From CAVHXA01 sp963639765 (GTDB lineage Bacteria; Bacillota; Clostridia; Oscillospirales; Oscillospiraceae), in NCBI GenBank assembly GCA_963639765.1, contig CAVHXA010000037.1, forward strand, positions 1-16,343: DNA of 16,343 bases, written 5' to 3'. Positions 1-6,670 of the stretch are shown here, piece by piece; position 1 is the stretch's first letter, and each line of letters starts with the position of its first letter. The notes under the pieces were generated by a model, which did not search any database, was not told the DNA's origin, and saw nothing but the letters and a program-made list of their open reading frames with translations. Both the position numbers and the translations under genes were made by a program.

Positions 1-53
1 CGAATGTAGGCGGCAACTTCCGGAGACAAAGTGCTCAAATCAATATCTGCCAT
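1..53 (-). CDS. tnpC: IS66 family transposase TnpC, N-terminal 17 codons (runs off the left edge)
   Basis: Only the first 17 codons are present. The protein begins MADIDLSTLSPEVAAYI and continues beyond base 1. The ATG is preceded by GAGAGGCGG, a usable ribosome binding site. The call rests mainly on position: it is the third gene on the same strand after tnpA and tnpB, which is where the DDE transposase of IS66 elements lies. In that family TnpC is about 500 residues and carries the catalytic domain. An unusually long gap of about 160 bp separates it from tnpB, with a TATAAT-like hexamer at 94-89 that could provide a separate promoter. The fragment is too short to confirm the family from sequence alone. 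Confidence 0.6.
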   Translation of the reverse strand, partial: MADIDLSTLSPEVAAYI

Positions 54-212
54 ATTTTCGCCGCCTCTCTTTTGTGTTCTTTAAGAAGATTATACAGGAG
101 AAAAGAGCGAAATTCCAGCAAATGCAATGATATTGCAGTGGAGAAAATAACAATGGAAAAACCCGCTCATTTGGTCAGAATATTACGCGAAAAATAGCAC
201 TGCTGTTGAAAA

Positions 213-569
213 CTACACATAGAATTTCGGCTTGCCCGGACGGATCGCTTTTGGCTGCTCAATGTTCTGACCCTGCATAAGCCATGTAAACTGCTCCCAC
301 GTCAGTTCCTTGACCTCTTTTTCATTTCGTGGCCATTGGTAACTACCGTTGCTTAGAACTTTGTAGAGCAGCACAAATCCATCCGGCTCCCAAAGAAGAG
401 CTTTTAATCGGTCGCACTTTTTTCCACAGAATAGAAACAATCCGCTTTCACATGGATCTATTTTGAAATTCTGCATAACATACGGAACCAGGCTTCGAAT
501 TCCTTTGCGCATATCCGTATAGCCGGTAACGATATACACATTCCTCGCCTGTCTAATATCCCCCAGCAT
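213..569 (-). CDS. tnpB: IS66 family accessory protein TnpB (Orf2-like)
   Basis: A complete 118-aa protein with the IS66 Orf2 signature: VYIVTGYTDMRKGI near residues 11-24, then LFLFCGKKCDRLKALLWE around residues 44-61, and GFVLLYK and QFTWLMQG further on. TnpB is needed for IS66 transposition, but its biochemical role is not established. Length matches the family (about 115-120 aa). Its ATG overlaps the tnpA stop codon by one base (TAATG), indicating translational coupling in the usual IS66 order tnpA-tnpB-tnpC. It appears intact. Confidence 0.93.
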   Translation of the reverse strand: MLGDIRQARNVYIVTGYTDMRKGIRSLVPYVMQNFKIDPCESGLFLFCGKKCDRLKALLWEPDGFVLLYKVLSNGSYQWPRNEKEVKELTWEQFTWLMQGQNIEQPKAIRPGKPKFYV

Positions 570-787
570 TAGGTGATACCCTTCACAATTTCCAGAATGT
601 ACGCAGCAGACAGCGAACTCGGCAGAGAAATTGACAATTTACCTTTTTGGATATGAATTTCCGGCTGTAGGGTTGTTGCAGAATGATCTTCGACAGGTCT
701 GGGCGGTGTAATCTTCACGGGGACAATTGCTTTCTGTCCTATGATTTGTTCTGCAACTTCATCCCTGCGTAACGCCTGCCAACGCAT
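569..787 (-). pseudogene. tnpA: IS66 family TnpA, N-terminally truncated
   Basis: This 72-aa reading frame matches the C-terminal half of IS66 TnpA: a RWQALRRDEVAEQI stretch right after the start, like the end of the HTH region where the family has YYxW, then a Pro-rich linker and a final KLSISLPSSLSAAYI...VKGIT segment. Full-length IS66 TnpA proteins are about 100-130 aa and begin with a helix-turn-helix that is missing here. Upstream the frame closes at a TAA only five codons before the ATG, and the next gene's promoter lies there. The element therefore appears cut at its tnpA end, and transposition from this copy is doubtful. The ATG has no convincing ribosome binding site. Confidence 0.7.
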
Positions 788-836
788 AAAGGTGGAATAT
801 TATAGGTGGTAAAGTAAAAAGTTTACATGGGTGTGA

Positions 837-865
837 TTGATTCAGTCTGTATGATGTGGTAATAT
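837..865 (+). promoter_or_regulatory. Predicted sigma-A promoter of the Rpn nuclease gene
   Basis: TTGATT at 837-842 and TAATAT at 860-865 are separated by exactly 17 bp, 26 bp before the GTG start. It lies directly beside the truncated IS66 end, so the nuclease gene seems to keep its own promoter. Confidence 0.45.
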
Positions 866-890
866 AAGAAAAAAGAAAGGCGGTGAGTCT

Positions 891-1784
891 GTGGCAGAAA
901 AGGACGCATCTGAAAAGATTCTGGAATCCTACAATGATGTATTCTCCGATATTGTAAATGTACTGCTGTTCAACGGAAAGCAAGTTTTAGGTGCAGATGA
1001 ACTGGAAGATCAGGCTCCACGTACCTACTATAAAGCGGATGGCAAGATTCGTGAGATTGAGCGCGATGTTGCCAAACGCTGGAAGAACGGAAATATTCGT
1101 GTAGCCTGTATCGGGTTTGAAAACCAGACTGCTTCTGATCCCAATATGTCGCTCCGAGTGATGGGATATGATGGTGCAGAATATCGGGCGCAGCTGCTTA
1201 ACGACAGCGAAAATCTCTATCCTGTTGTGACGCTGGTGCTCTACTTTGGCCATGATAAACCGTGGAATGGTCCGCTTTCTCTGAAAGAACGGCTAAACAT
1301 TCCCAAAGAGTTTGAGCCGTATGTCAACGACTATAAAATCAACCTGTTCCAGATTGCTTATCTCACCCATGAGCAGGTGGAACTTTTCCAGAGCGATTTT
1401 AAGGTCGTTGCAGACTACTTCGTACAGAAGCGGGAAAACGGCGACTACGTTCCGAGTTCGCAGGATTTGACCCATGTGCAGGAAACGCTTCAACTGCTGA
1501 GTATTATGACGAATGATAATCGGTTTGAAGAAGCATACAATACTAATACCGATGGCCAGAAAGGAGGCCTACACAATATGTGCGATGTGCTTGATAAAGT
1601 GGAAAACCGTGGCATTGCAAAAGGCAAGGCCGAAGGCAAAATCGAAGGCGAAATTGAAGGCAAAAATCAAATGGCCCTCCTTGTTAAGAAACTCCTCGAT
1701 CAAAGCCGTATTGATGATATCAAGCGAGCTTCTGAAGATGAAGCGTACCGCGATCAGTTGATAAACGAATTTGGCATCAACTAA
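891..1784 (+). CDS. Rpn family recombination-promoting nuclease / PD-(D/E)XK putative transposase
   Basis: A 297-aa protein starting with GTG behind an AAAGGCGG ribosome binding site. It has the layout of the Rpn/YhgA-like nucleases. An N-terminal PD-(D/E)XK-type core carries D59 and an E-x-Q signature (E77-N78-Q79) in GFENQ, followed by the YPVVTLVLYFG strand and the WNGPLSL and VNDYKINLFQIAYL segments. The C-terminus holds short Gly-Lys/Glu-Gly-Lys repeats (residues 241-258), a low-complexity coil common in this family. Family members studied in E. coli are metal-dependent DNA endonucleases that promote RecA-independent recombination. Length and motifs are those of an intact gene. It sits between the IS66 remnant and a DUF3846 gene and is followed by two strong terminator hairpins. 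Confidence 0.88.
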   Translation: MAEKDASEKILESYNDVFSDIVNVLLFNGKQVLGADELEDQAPRTYYKADGKIREIERDVAKRWKNGNIRVACIGFENQTASDPNMSLRVMGYDGAEYRAQLLNDSENLYPVVTLVLYFGHDKPWNGPLSLKERLNIPKEFEPYVNDYKINLFQIAYLTHEQVELFQSDFKVVADYFVQKRENGDYVPSSQDLTHVQETLQLLSIMTNDNRFEEAYNTNTDGQKGGLHNMCDVLDKVENRGIAKGKAEGKIEGEIEGKNQMALLVKKLLDQSRIDDIKRASEDEAYRDQLINEFGIN

Positions 1785-1799
1785 ACTTTATATGGCTTA

Positions 1800-1833
1800 G
1801 GGGAGCATCTTCGGATGCTCCCCCTTATTTTTT
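1800..1833 (+). terminator. Rho-independent terminator after the Rpn gene
   Basis: A perfect 10-bp stem, GGGGAGCATC (1800-1809) with GATGCTCCCC (1814-1823), closed by a TTCG tetraloop and followed by a T-rich tract. It lies 16 bases after the Rpn stop codon. Confidence 0.88.
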
Positions 1834-1834
1834 G

Positions 1835-1867
1835 CAGGACAGTCATTTTTGATTGTCCTGTTTTTAT
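1835..1867 (+). terminator. Second terminator-like hairpin, leader of the DUF3846 gene
   Basis: A 10-bp stem, CAGGACAGTC (1835-1844) with GATTGTCCTG (1851-1860), containing one G-U pair and followed by TTTTTATTT. It begins just after the previous terminator and ends 14 bases before the DUF3846 start, so it may work as a backup terminator or as an attenuator for the downstream gene. Confidence 0.7.
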
Positions 1868-1880
1868 TTGGAGACGCACA

Positions 1881-2219
1881 ATGAAAGAAGAAAAAATCAA
1901 AGTCCTTGCGCTCCTGCCGATGGAGCCGCCAAAGGAAATCGAACTGGACAACACCCTTGAAGCCATGCAGAAATTTGTAGGCGGGCTGATTGAATGTATC
2001 ACATTAAGCGATACCGGTTCAGAAGTCACGCTGGTCTGCAATGATGAAGGCAAACTGCTTGGCCTGCCGCTCAATCGTCCGCTGTGGGATGGAGCCGATG
2101 TTCTTGCTGGATCGGGATTTCTGGCTGGATGCGACAGCGAAGGGAATATGACTTCTCTGCCGCAGAGCGCAATGGACTTCTACAAAGAAAAATTCAGAGC
2201 CTTCATCGTTGAAATTTAA
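1881..2219 (+). CDS. DUF3846 domain-containing protein
   Basis: A 112-aa protein resembling the DUF3846 family, in the stretch KIKVLALLPMEPPKEIEL...MQKFVGGLIECITL and the later LPLNRPLW and GSGFLAGCD segments. DUF3846 proteins are small and of unknown function, commonly carried in the cargo regions of conjugative elements and phages of Firmicutes. The frame is open further upstream to 1815, but that would run through the terminator hairpin. I chose the ATG at 1881, which follows a TTTGGAGA ribosome binding site and starts the conserved domain. It is followed after 13 bases by an LPD28-like gene, apparently in one transcript. Confidence 0.75.
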   Translation: MKEEKIKVLALLPMEPPKEIELDNTLEAMQKFVGGLIECITLSDTGSEVTLVCNDEGKLLGLPLNRPLWDGADVLAGSGFLAGCDSEGNMTSLPQSAMDFYKEKFRAFIVEI

Positions 2220-2232
2220 GGAGGAACGATTT

Positions 2233-2349
2233 ATGACCTTTAATGCAATGAACGAACGTTACGAGGAAATCACAGTTTGCGGAAAGCCTGCACTGTTCAC
2301 CAGCATCCGCATCAAGAGAGATACTATTCCAGATGGGCTGTATGCTTAG
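2233..2349 (+). pseudogene. LPD28-like domain protein, 5' fragment interrupted after codon 37
   Basis: The ATG follows an excellent AAGGAGG site (2218-2224). The first 37 residues (a YEEITVCGKPALFTSIRI core, then PDGLYA) look like the start of LPD28 (large polyvalent protein associated domain) proteins, which usually run to about 90-110 aa and continue with a Y-x-x-R stretch after PDGLY. Here a TAG follows PDGLYA at once, and translation beyond it (EKIALGCFTC...) does not resemble the family. The simplest reading is that foreign DNA joins the gene near 2345. I found no downstream remainder of the gene in this window. Family assignment is from memory of the motif and is moderate. Confidence 0.58.
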
Positions 2350-2375
2350 GAAAAGATAGCCCTCGGCTGTTTTAC

Positions 2376-3533
2376 ATGCTCATTGCGCAGCTCTTAAGTA
2401 GCCGCGAGCAGTACATTCTATCAATACCAGGGTGGAACTTCAACGGCTCCAAATGGACTTTCAAGGAAACGGTAGAGTGTGAGTCGATATTGAATAGCCC
2501 CATTCTTCCTGCTGTCGGTCTCGCATCGGAAAATCAGATGATGATGTCACTGGTCATAGGCCTGTCACTCCTAAAAACACGTTTTGGGGAGACGATGCAG
2601 CCGATCAAACCTTTTGCGATGCTCTCCGAAAGTTTTTCTATCACGACAGAAATCACCCTTAATTGTCGGCTTGCAGAGCTAAAAAAGCAGCTAAACAACC
2701 ATCGAGATGATTTACTCATCTACCTACGTGATGGATTTAACTCCTCACGTTATCAGAAAGCAACGAATTACGACTTCCTATCAGATGAAACCGAAAAAGG
2801 AAGCGCTAGTCGTTCAATCTATGTTGTTTTAGCAAGAAAGCTGACTCCAGAGATTCGTGAGCATTGCATTCCGATTATTCTAGAGGAGATTTGCAGTACT
2901 GCTGGTGCAGCCTCTGTAAAATGGAACGATTTAATTTCCTTGACAGAAAATAACCCTGATGAGTTTAACGTTCGCGCTCAACGTGCATACGAAGAAGCGT
3001 ACAGTAACTTTAATGGATCAAATTACTGCCAAGATGCAGCGGCTTTGAATGTGGTTTCCGAAATCATCTGTTGGGCTTTCTCTTATACATCCGTGACTTC
3101 ACAGCATGAGAGAGAACGCCAAAACGCCTATAAACAGGTTTTGGAGAAATATGTTCGATATTGGGACTCTTTGACAGATGCTTCTGCGTTAGACCGTTTC
3201 CGCAATGCGCTTTACGCCGCCGCCAGAAAGCAAAGCATTCGCTTCCGTGCCATCGATAACATAGACGAAACTTATTGTAAGGAGATGGAGGTGTTATACG
3301 ATGAGTACAAGCTATATATCACCCTCGACCTTGTGAAGTCCTTGGTTTCAGAGCATATGTCAGAATTTCTTGTCTCTGATGTTCTAGCTCAGCTGACAGA
3401 AGCTGACATTCTCTCTAACAGCATTGTAAAGACATTGACTCTCTCTACTGGGCATCCCAAGAATGTTAGACTACGCTCCATTAACCGCAGTTTTGTGAAT
3501 GGGCATGGACGCCGCGATATAACAACTATTTGA
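2376..3533 (+). CDS. Uncharacterised alpha-helical protein, first gene of the HerA-ATPase/integrase module
   Basis: I do not recognise this protein. The frame is open from 2277 (418 aa), but its first 20-odd codons overlap the LPD28-like fragment in another frame, so residues before about 2345 are probably not native. The first in-frame ATG after the junction is at 2376 (385 aa, MLIAQLLSSREQYIL). No clear ribosome binding site precedes it, so the gene may be N-terminally truncated or chimeric. The protein is rich in predicted helices, with no Walker, nuclease, HTH or membrane motif that I can see. A charged region around positions 2680-2790 (LAELKKQLNNHRDDLLIYL) and an RRDITTI C-terminus are notable. 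It is followed after 21 bases by the ATPase gene, so it is probably its partner. Confidence 0.7.
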   Translation: MLIAQLLSSREQYILSIPGWNFNGSKWTFKETVECESILNSPILPAVGLASENQMMMSLVIGLSLLKTRFGETMQPIKPFAMLSESFSITTEITLNCRLAELKKQLNNHRDDLLIYLRDGFNSSRYQKATNYDFLSDETEKGSASRSIYVVLARKLTPEIREHCIPIILEEICSTAGAASVKWNDLISLTENNPDEFNVRAQRAYEEAYSNFNGSNYCQDAAALNVVSEIICWAFSYTSVTSQHERERQNAYKQVLEKYVRYWDSLTDASALDRFRNALYAAARKQSIRFRAIDNIDETYCKEMEVLYDEYKLYITLDLVKSLVSEHMSEFLVSDVLAQLTEADILSNSIVKTLTLSTGHPKNVRLRSINRSFVNGHGRRDITTI

Positions 3534-3554
3534 CATAAAGAGGAGGTTTTCTCG

Positions 3555-4658
3555 TTGATTTCAAACCCGGAAATAAAAGTTTCTCTCGGGACTTATCAAG
3601 AAGCGTCGGAGAAATTTCAGGCATGCATTCGCCTTTGCCCTGGAACTGATCCCACCAGCATATTTCTCACCGGATCAAGCGGCAGCGGAAAAAGTACGGC
3701 AAGCCAAAGTCTAGCCATCCAATTTGCTAAGCAGGGCACTCCCGTACTCGCATTGGACATCGGGCACACCTTGTCGCCTGAGCATATTTGCAAGTCGTTG
3801 TCCACGGCGTTCGAATCAGTGGCAATCCGGCACAATCTCTACACAGAACCTATAGCCAGCGATCTTACAAAACCTAAACCTTGTGGGGATTATATGGAAT
3901 CCTCATATGACACCGCCTATGGCATAGCCCAGATCATTGGCCAAAATAATCGTTTTGGCCCTGCTCAAATTGCATCTCTCACATCTGAAATTAAAACGGT
4001 TGTGGAATGCAGGGAAATCTGTCCTCACACCTTTCCGAGTATTCTCGATACGTTAAAGAATTCCAATTCCGCAAGTGTTCGTATGCTAGGAAATCGCTTG
4101 GAATATCTTTTTCAACATGATGTGTTCGAATGCCGTTCAGACAGAGACTTTTCACTTCCAATTTCGCCCAATATACACATTTTTGATATAAGTGATTTCC
4201 CCAGCACAACAAGAAGCATCTTAGCGGAGCTTCTTCTGTATGATTGGTTTCGTTCTGCCTGCGTACTACAAGTTCCCCTCATTATTATGATTGATGAGGT
4301 GCAAAACATGAAACTTGGGCGCGGAACGATCTTAAACCGAATTATTACAGAGGGTCGAAAATTTTGCATCGGATCACTATTGATATCACAGACGTTAAAA
4401 GGCTTTTCCCCAGAAGAACAACTAGCATTAAGCCAAGTTGGAACCAAGTTGTTCTTCAAACCGCCTCTTACAGAGCTCCGAGCATGTTCCGAGATGTTAG
4501 CTCCTCCACAACGCCGCATCGAAACAACTGAATTGCTTAAGTCACTAAAAATTGGCCAGTGTCTTTTGCTGTCCGATTACGCTTACATAGGGGACGAGAC
4601 CCACCCATGCACCGGTTGCATTCAGGTGAACGTTGACTTCCCACAGTCTGTCAAATAA
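3555..4658 (+). CDS. HerA/FtsK-superfamily P-loop ATPase (compact)
   Basis: A 367-aa protein that starts with TTG, chosen because AGAGGAGG lies 7 bases upstream. Walker A is GSSGSGKST (residues 40-48). Walker B is LIIMIDE (242-248), ending in the Asp-Glu pair. It is followed by EGRKFCIGSLLISQT (266-280), the Arg-containing strand and sensor Gln typical of HerA/VirB4-type ATPases. FAKQGTPVLALD and the TTRSILAELLLYDWF segment also fit the HerA core. HerA proteins form hexamers that translocate or remodel DNA, often with a NurA-type nuclease; none is recognisable here. It lacks the large N-terminal HAS barrel of classical HerA (about 500-600 aa), so this is a reduced form. DNA pumping for transposition or defence is inference. 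Confidence 0.8.
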   Translation: MISNPEIKVSLGTYQEASEKFQACIRLCPGTDPTSIFLTGSSGSGKSTASQSLAIQFAKQGTPVLALDIGHTLSPEHICKSLSTAFESVAIRHNLYTEPIASDLTKPKPCGDYMESSYDTAYGIAQIIGQNNRFGPAQIASLTSEIKTVVECREICPHTFPSILDTLKNSNSASVRMLGNRLEYLFQHDVFECRSDRDFSLPISPNIHIFDISDFPSTTRSILAELLLYDWFRSACVLQVPLIIMIDEVQNMKLGRGTILNRIITEGRKFCIGSLLISQTLKGFSPEEQLALSQVGTKLFFKPPLTELRACSEMLAPPQRRIETTELLKSLKIGQCLLLSDYAYIGDETHPCTGCIQVNVDFPQSVK

Positions 4659-4673
4659 TAGGAGAATTTTACC

Positions 4674-4925
4674 ATGAACCATCATTATGAATTTTTCGAT
4701 ACACCTGAGATTCCCACATATTCTAGCCCAATACTAGCCATGAAACCCGCTATTTATTTTATCGATCCCCCCTGTCAAACCGATGCCAATTATGGATGCC
4801 TTGGTTGCGACACGGCTATCCTGTGCGATAATGGTCTCTACTTTAACTGCGGCTATTTTGTTCCCGCTGACATTGCCCAGTGTAATAAATCAACATTGGA
4901 ACCCGATCTTCCTTGGTATCCTTAA
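4674..4925 (+). CDS. Small Cys-rich protein of unknown function
   Basis: An 83-aa protein preceded by AGGAGAA, 15 bases after the ATPase stop, so probably in the same transcript. Six cysteines (C34, C42, C45, C51, C59, C70) include a GCLGC pair spaced CxxC and lie in the C-terminal half. That pattern suggests a small metal-binding fold, though no known zinc-finger class is evident. The N-terminus is rich in His, Tyr and Phe. There is no signal peptide or transmembrane segment. I do not recognise the family. Its fixed place between the ATPase and the excisionase-like gene suggests it belongs to the same machinery. Confidence 0.68.
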   Translation: MNHHYEFFDTPEIPTYSSPILAMKPAIYFIDPPCQTDANYGCLGCDTAILCDNGLYFNCGYFVPADIAQCNKSTLEPDLPWYP

Positions 4926-4935
4926 AATTGAAAAG

Positions 4936-4965
4936 TTGTCTCACACAGACAGGTATTCTTATATT
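4936..4965 (+). promoter_or_regulatory. Possible promoter of the excisionase-like gene
   Basis: TTGTCT (4936-4941) and TATATT (4960-4965) are 18 bp apart in the 92-bp gap before the excisionase-like gene. A small GAAGC/GCTTC hairpin follows. It would let the DNA-binding protein be expressed independently of the three upstream genes. Confidence 0.33.
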
Positions 4966-5017
4966 GACCGAGAAGCTAGAGAGGCTTCAGTATTTAATCT
5001 TCAAGGAGGAAACACCT

Positions 5018-5251
5018 ATGAAAAAAGATGGTGATTTTATCAGTCTGACCGCAGCTGTCCGCCGTGCTCGAAGCGAAGGGCTGAATCTGAGCTATGCCAG
5101 TCTGCGGAGGTTTGTGGCCGAAGGATTCATTCCACATGTGCCTGACGGGAGCCGAATCCTCATCTACTACCCCAACATAACTGCATTCATCAAGAATGGC
5201 GTTACAGCCGAGCAAAGCAGAGACTACCAGCTCGCTCGTACCCGTAGCTAA
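5018..5251 (+). CDS. Excisionase-like small DNA-binding protein (MerR/Xis-type winged HTH)
   Basis: A 77-aa basic protein starting at the ATG behind a strong AAGGAGG at 5003-5009; longer in-frame starts upstream lack one. Residues 8-65 read as a MerR-like/excisionase winged helix: ISLTAAVRRARSEG, then a recognition-type helix LSYASLRRFVAEGFIP, then a wing with an RILIYYP strand and a closing helix. The SxxxLRRxxxxGxIP pattern is typical of HTH_17-type excisionases, which bend att DNA and set recombination direction. It lies immediately upstream of the recombinase with a terminator hairpin between them, as in many integrase-Xis pairs. Confidence 0.72.
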   Translation: MKKDGDFISLTAAVRRARSEGLNLSYASLRRFVAEGFIPHVPDGSRILIYYPNITAFIKNGVTAEQSRDYQLARTRS

Positions 5252-5261
5252 CCAACCATCT

Positions 5262-5296
5262 GCCCTCGGCATCTAGAGGATACCGAGGGCTTTTTT
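5262..5296 (+). terminator. Intrinsic terminator between the Xis-like gene and the integrase
   Basis: GCCCTCGG (5262-5269) pairs with CCGAGGGC (5283-5290), extended by an AT/AT pair across a C-A mismatch, and is followed by six T residues. Located 11 bases after the Xis-like stop, it should reduce readthrough into the recombinase gene. Confidence 0.82.
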
Positions 5297-5320
5297 AAGC
5301 AAGCAAGGAGGTTCAAATCT

Positions 5321-6601
5321 ATGTTCTGTGAAAATTGCGGTCATCAAATCTCAGATACCGCAAAATTCTGCTCCGCCTGCGGTCATCCTGCTGGCATAGC
5401 ACCATCCCTCGGTGTAGGTGCACCGCCCACTGTTCCGGTCAAACGAGAATCGCCACGTCTGAAAGCATCGTCTGGCAATGGCAGCATCACGAAAATGTCT
5501 GGGACACGCAGGAAACCATGGCTGCTCCGTATGCCGATCCCTGACCCCCACACAGGCATTACGGTTATGAAAACTGTAGGTACTTATGTTACCCGTGAAG
5601 AAGCCGAGGCGGTTCGTGCTGAAATGATGAAACGCCCAGCTACACAATATCAGGAATCTACTTTAGCAAAAATTCACGAGGCCTTTCTTGAATCACGCGA
5701 GTACAAGGGGCGTTCTGATAAGACCCGCGAGTTGTATGATCTGGCGTGGAAGTATCTGAAACCGCTCTGGTATTATAAAATCGCAGCCCTCTATGCGCAG
5801 GACTTCCAGAACATTCTTGATAAGATGGCTGACGATGGCCTATCTCAGAGCATGTTGGAAAAGGAGCGTACTCTTATCAGCAAGCTGTATCGTACAGCCA
5901 TTGGCTGGCGTGTTGTGGATGCTAACCTTGCATCCGTCCTAAAAGTCGATGGGCGCAAATCCACGGAACGTGAAATCTTCACAGATGAACAGATAACGCT
6001 GATTTTGAATCAGAAGAACACTCCCACTGGGCAGATGGTAATTGCTCTTCTGGCTTGTGGAGTGCGTATCTATGAGCTGCTGCACTTCAAACACGAAGAT
6101 TTTCACCGCACTGAATCCGGAGCTTATGTGATTGGCGGCTGCAAAACCGAAGCCGGACGCAACCGTATCATTCCCATTCTTGACTTCGGTATCCCGATTT
6201 TTGAACGTGCGTATGCATCATCTGTGGAAAACGGCCCGCTCTTTCCCAATGGTAAAGGTGGGTTCTGGAACGAAAAGAATTGGCGTAATCGTAAATTCTA
6301 CCCGTTCTTGGAGGAAATCGGCATTCAGCCAAATCCTTATGATGAAAACGGTAAGCGTAAACCGGAGTTTGCCGGAAAGCTTGCTACATACACCCCCTAC
6401 ACCACACGGCATACATACGCTAGCCTTTGTGACCGTGCAGGTGTTAACAAGGATATCCTGAAACGTGCTGTCGGGCACACGCCCAAATCTAAAACGCTGG
6501 ATGAAGTGTATCTTCATCCGAAAGCCACCCAGATGATCGAAGCCTTTGACCCGGCCAATCAGTTGGTTAAAGATGAAGTTTTAGCCCAGCCGGAAGAATA
6601 A
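5321..6601 (+). CDS. Tyrosine recombinase/integrase with N-terminal zinc ribbon
   Basis: A 426-aa protein starting at the ATG behind AAGGAGG (5305-5311). Residues 1-22 form a zinc ribbon with C3-x2-C6 and C17-x2-C20 (MFCENCG...FCSACGH). After a linker, residues about 63-102 resemble an AP2/arm-type DNA-binding segment (RRKPWLLRMPIPDP). Residues about 112-205 fit a SAM-like core-binding domain, and about 215-400 the catalytic domain. Catalytic residues visible are R249 (CGVRIYELL), K275 (GGCKTEAGR), R363-H364 (YTTRHTYAS, with Tyr in place of the usual first His), H386 (VGHTPKS) and nucleophile Y397 (EVYLHP). All core residues are present, so it should be active. It presumably inserts and excises the module formed by the four upstream genes; the zinc ribbon is an unusual addition. 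Confidence 0.93.
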   Translation: MFCENCGHQISDTAKFCSACGHPAGIAPSLGVGAPPTVPVKRESPRLKASSGNGSITKMSGTRRKPWLLRMPIPDPHTGITVMKTVGTYVTREEAEAVRAEMMKRPATQYQESTLAKIHEAFLESREYKGRSDKTRELYDLAWKYLKPLWYYKIAALYAQDFQNILDKMADDGLSQSMLEKERTLISKLYRTAIGWRVVDANLASVLKVDGRKSTEREIFTDEQITLILNQKNTPTGQMVIALLACGVRIYELLHFKHEDFHRTESGAYVIGGCKTEAGRNRIIPILDFGIPIFERAYASSVENGPLFPNGKGGFWNEKNWRNRKFYPFLEEIGIQPNPYDENGKRKPEFAGKLATYTPYTTRHTYASLCDRAGVNKDILKRAVGHTPKSKTLDEVYLHPKATQMIEAFDPANQLVKDEVLAQPEE

Positions 6602-6616
6602 TCCCCACAAACCAGA

Positions 6617-6670
6617 AAAACCGTCAACGCATGAGAGAGCAATCTCTCACGTTTGACGGTTTTCTTTTTT
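6617..6670 (+). terminator. Long bidirectional terminator between convergent integrase and hipA-like genes
   Basis: Outer arms AAACCGTCAA (6618-6627) and TTGACGGTTT (6653-6662) enclose an inner TGAGAGA/TCTCTCA stem with a GCAA tetraloop. A run of T follows on the plus strand and a T-rich tract on the minus strand, so it can stop transcription from both sides. Confidence 0.85.

Noticed and set aside
4112..4519. 135-aa minus-strand ORF opposite the HerA-like ATPase
   Set aside because: An antisense shadow of the ATPase gene, whose Walker motifs are clear.
2358..5296. Shared GCCCTCGGC at 2358 and 5262 as possible element end repeats
   Set aside because: Only nine bases, and the second copy is an arm of a terminator hairpin; it does not sit at an element end.
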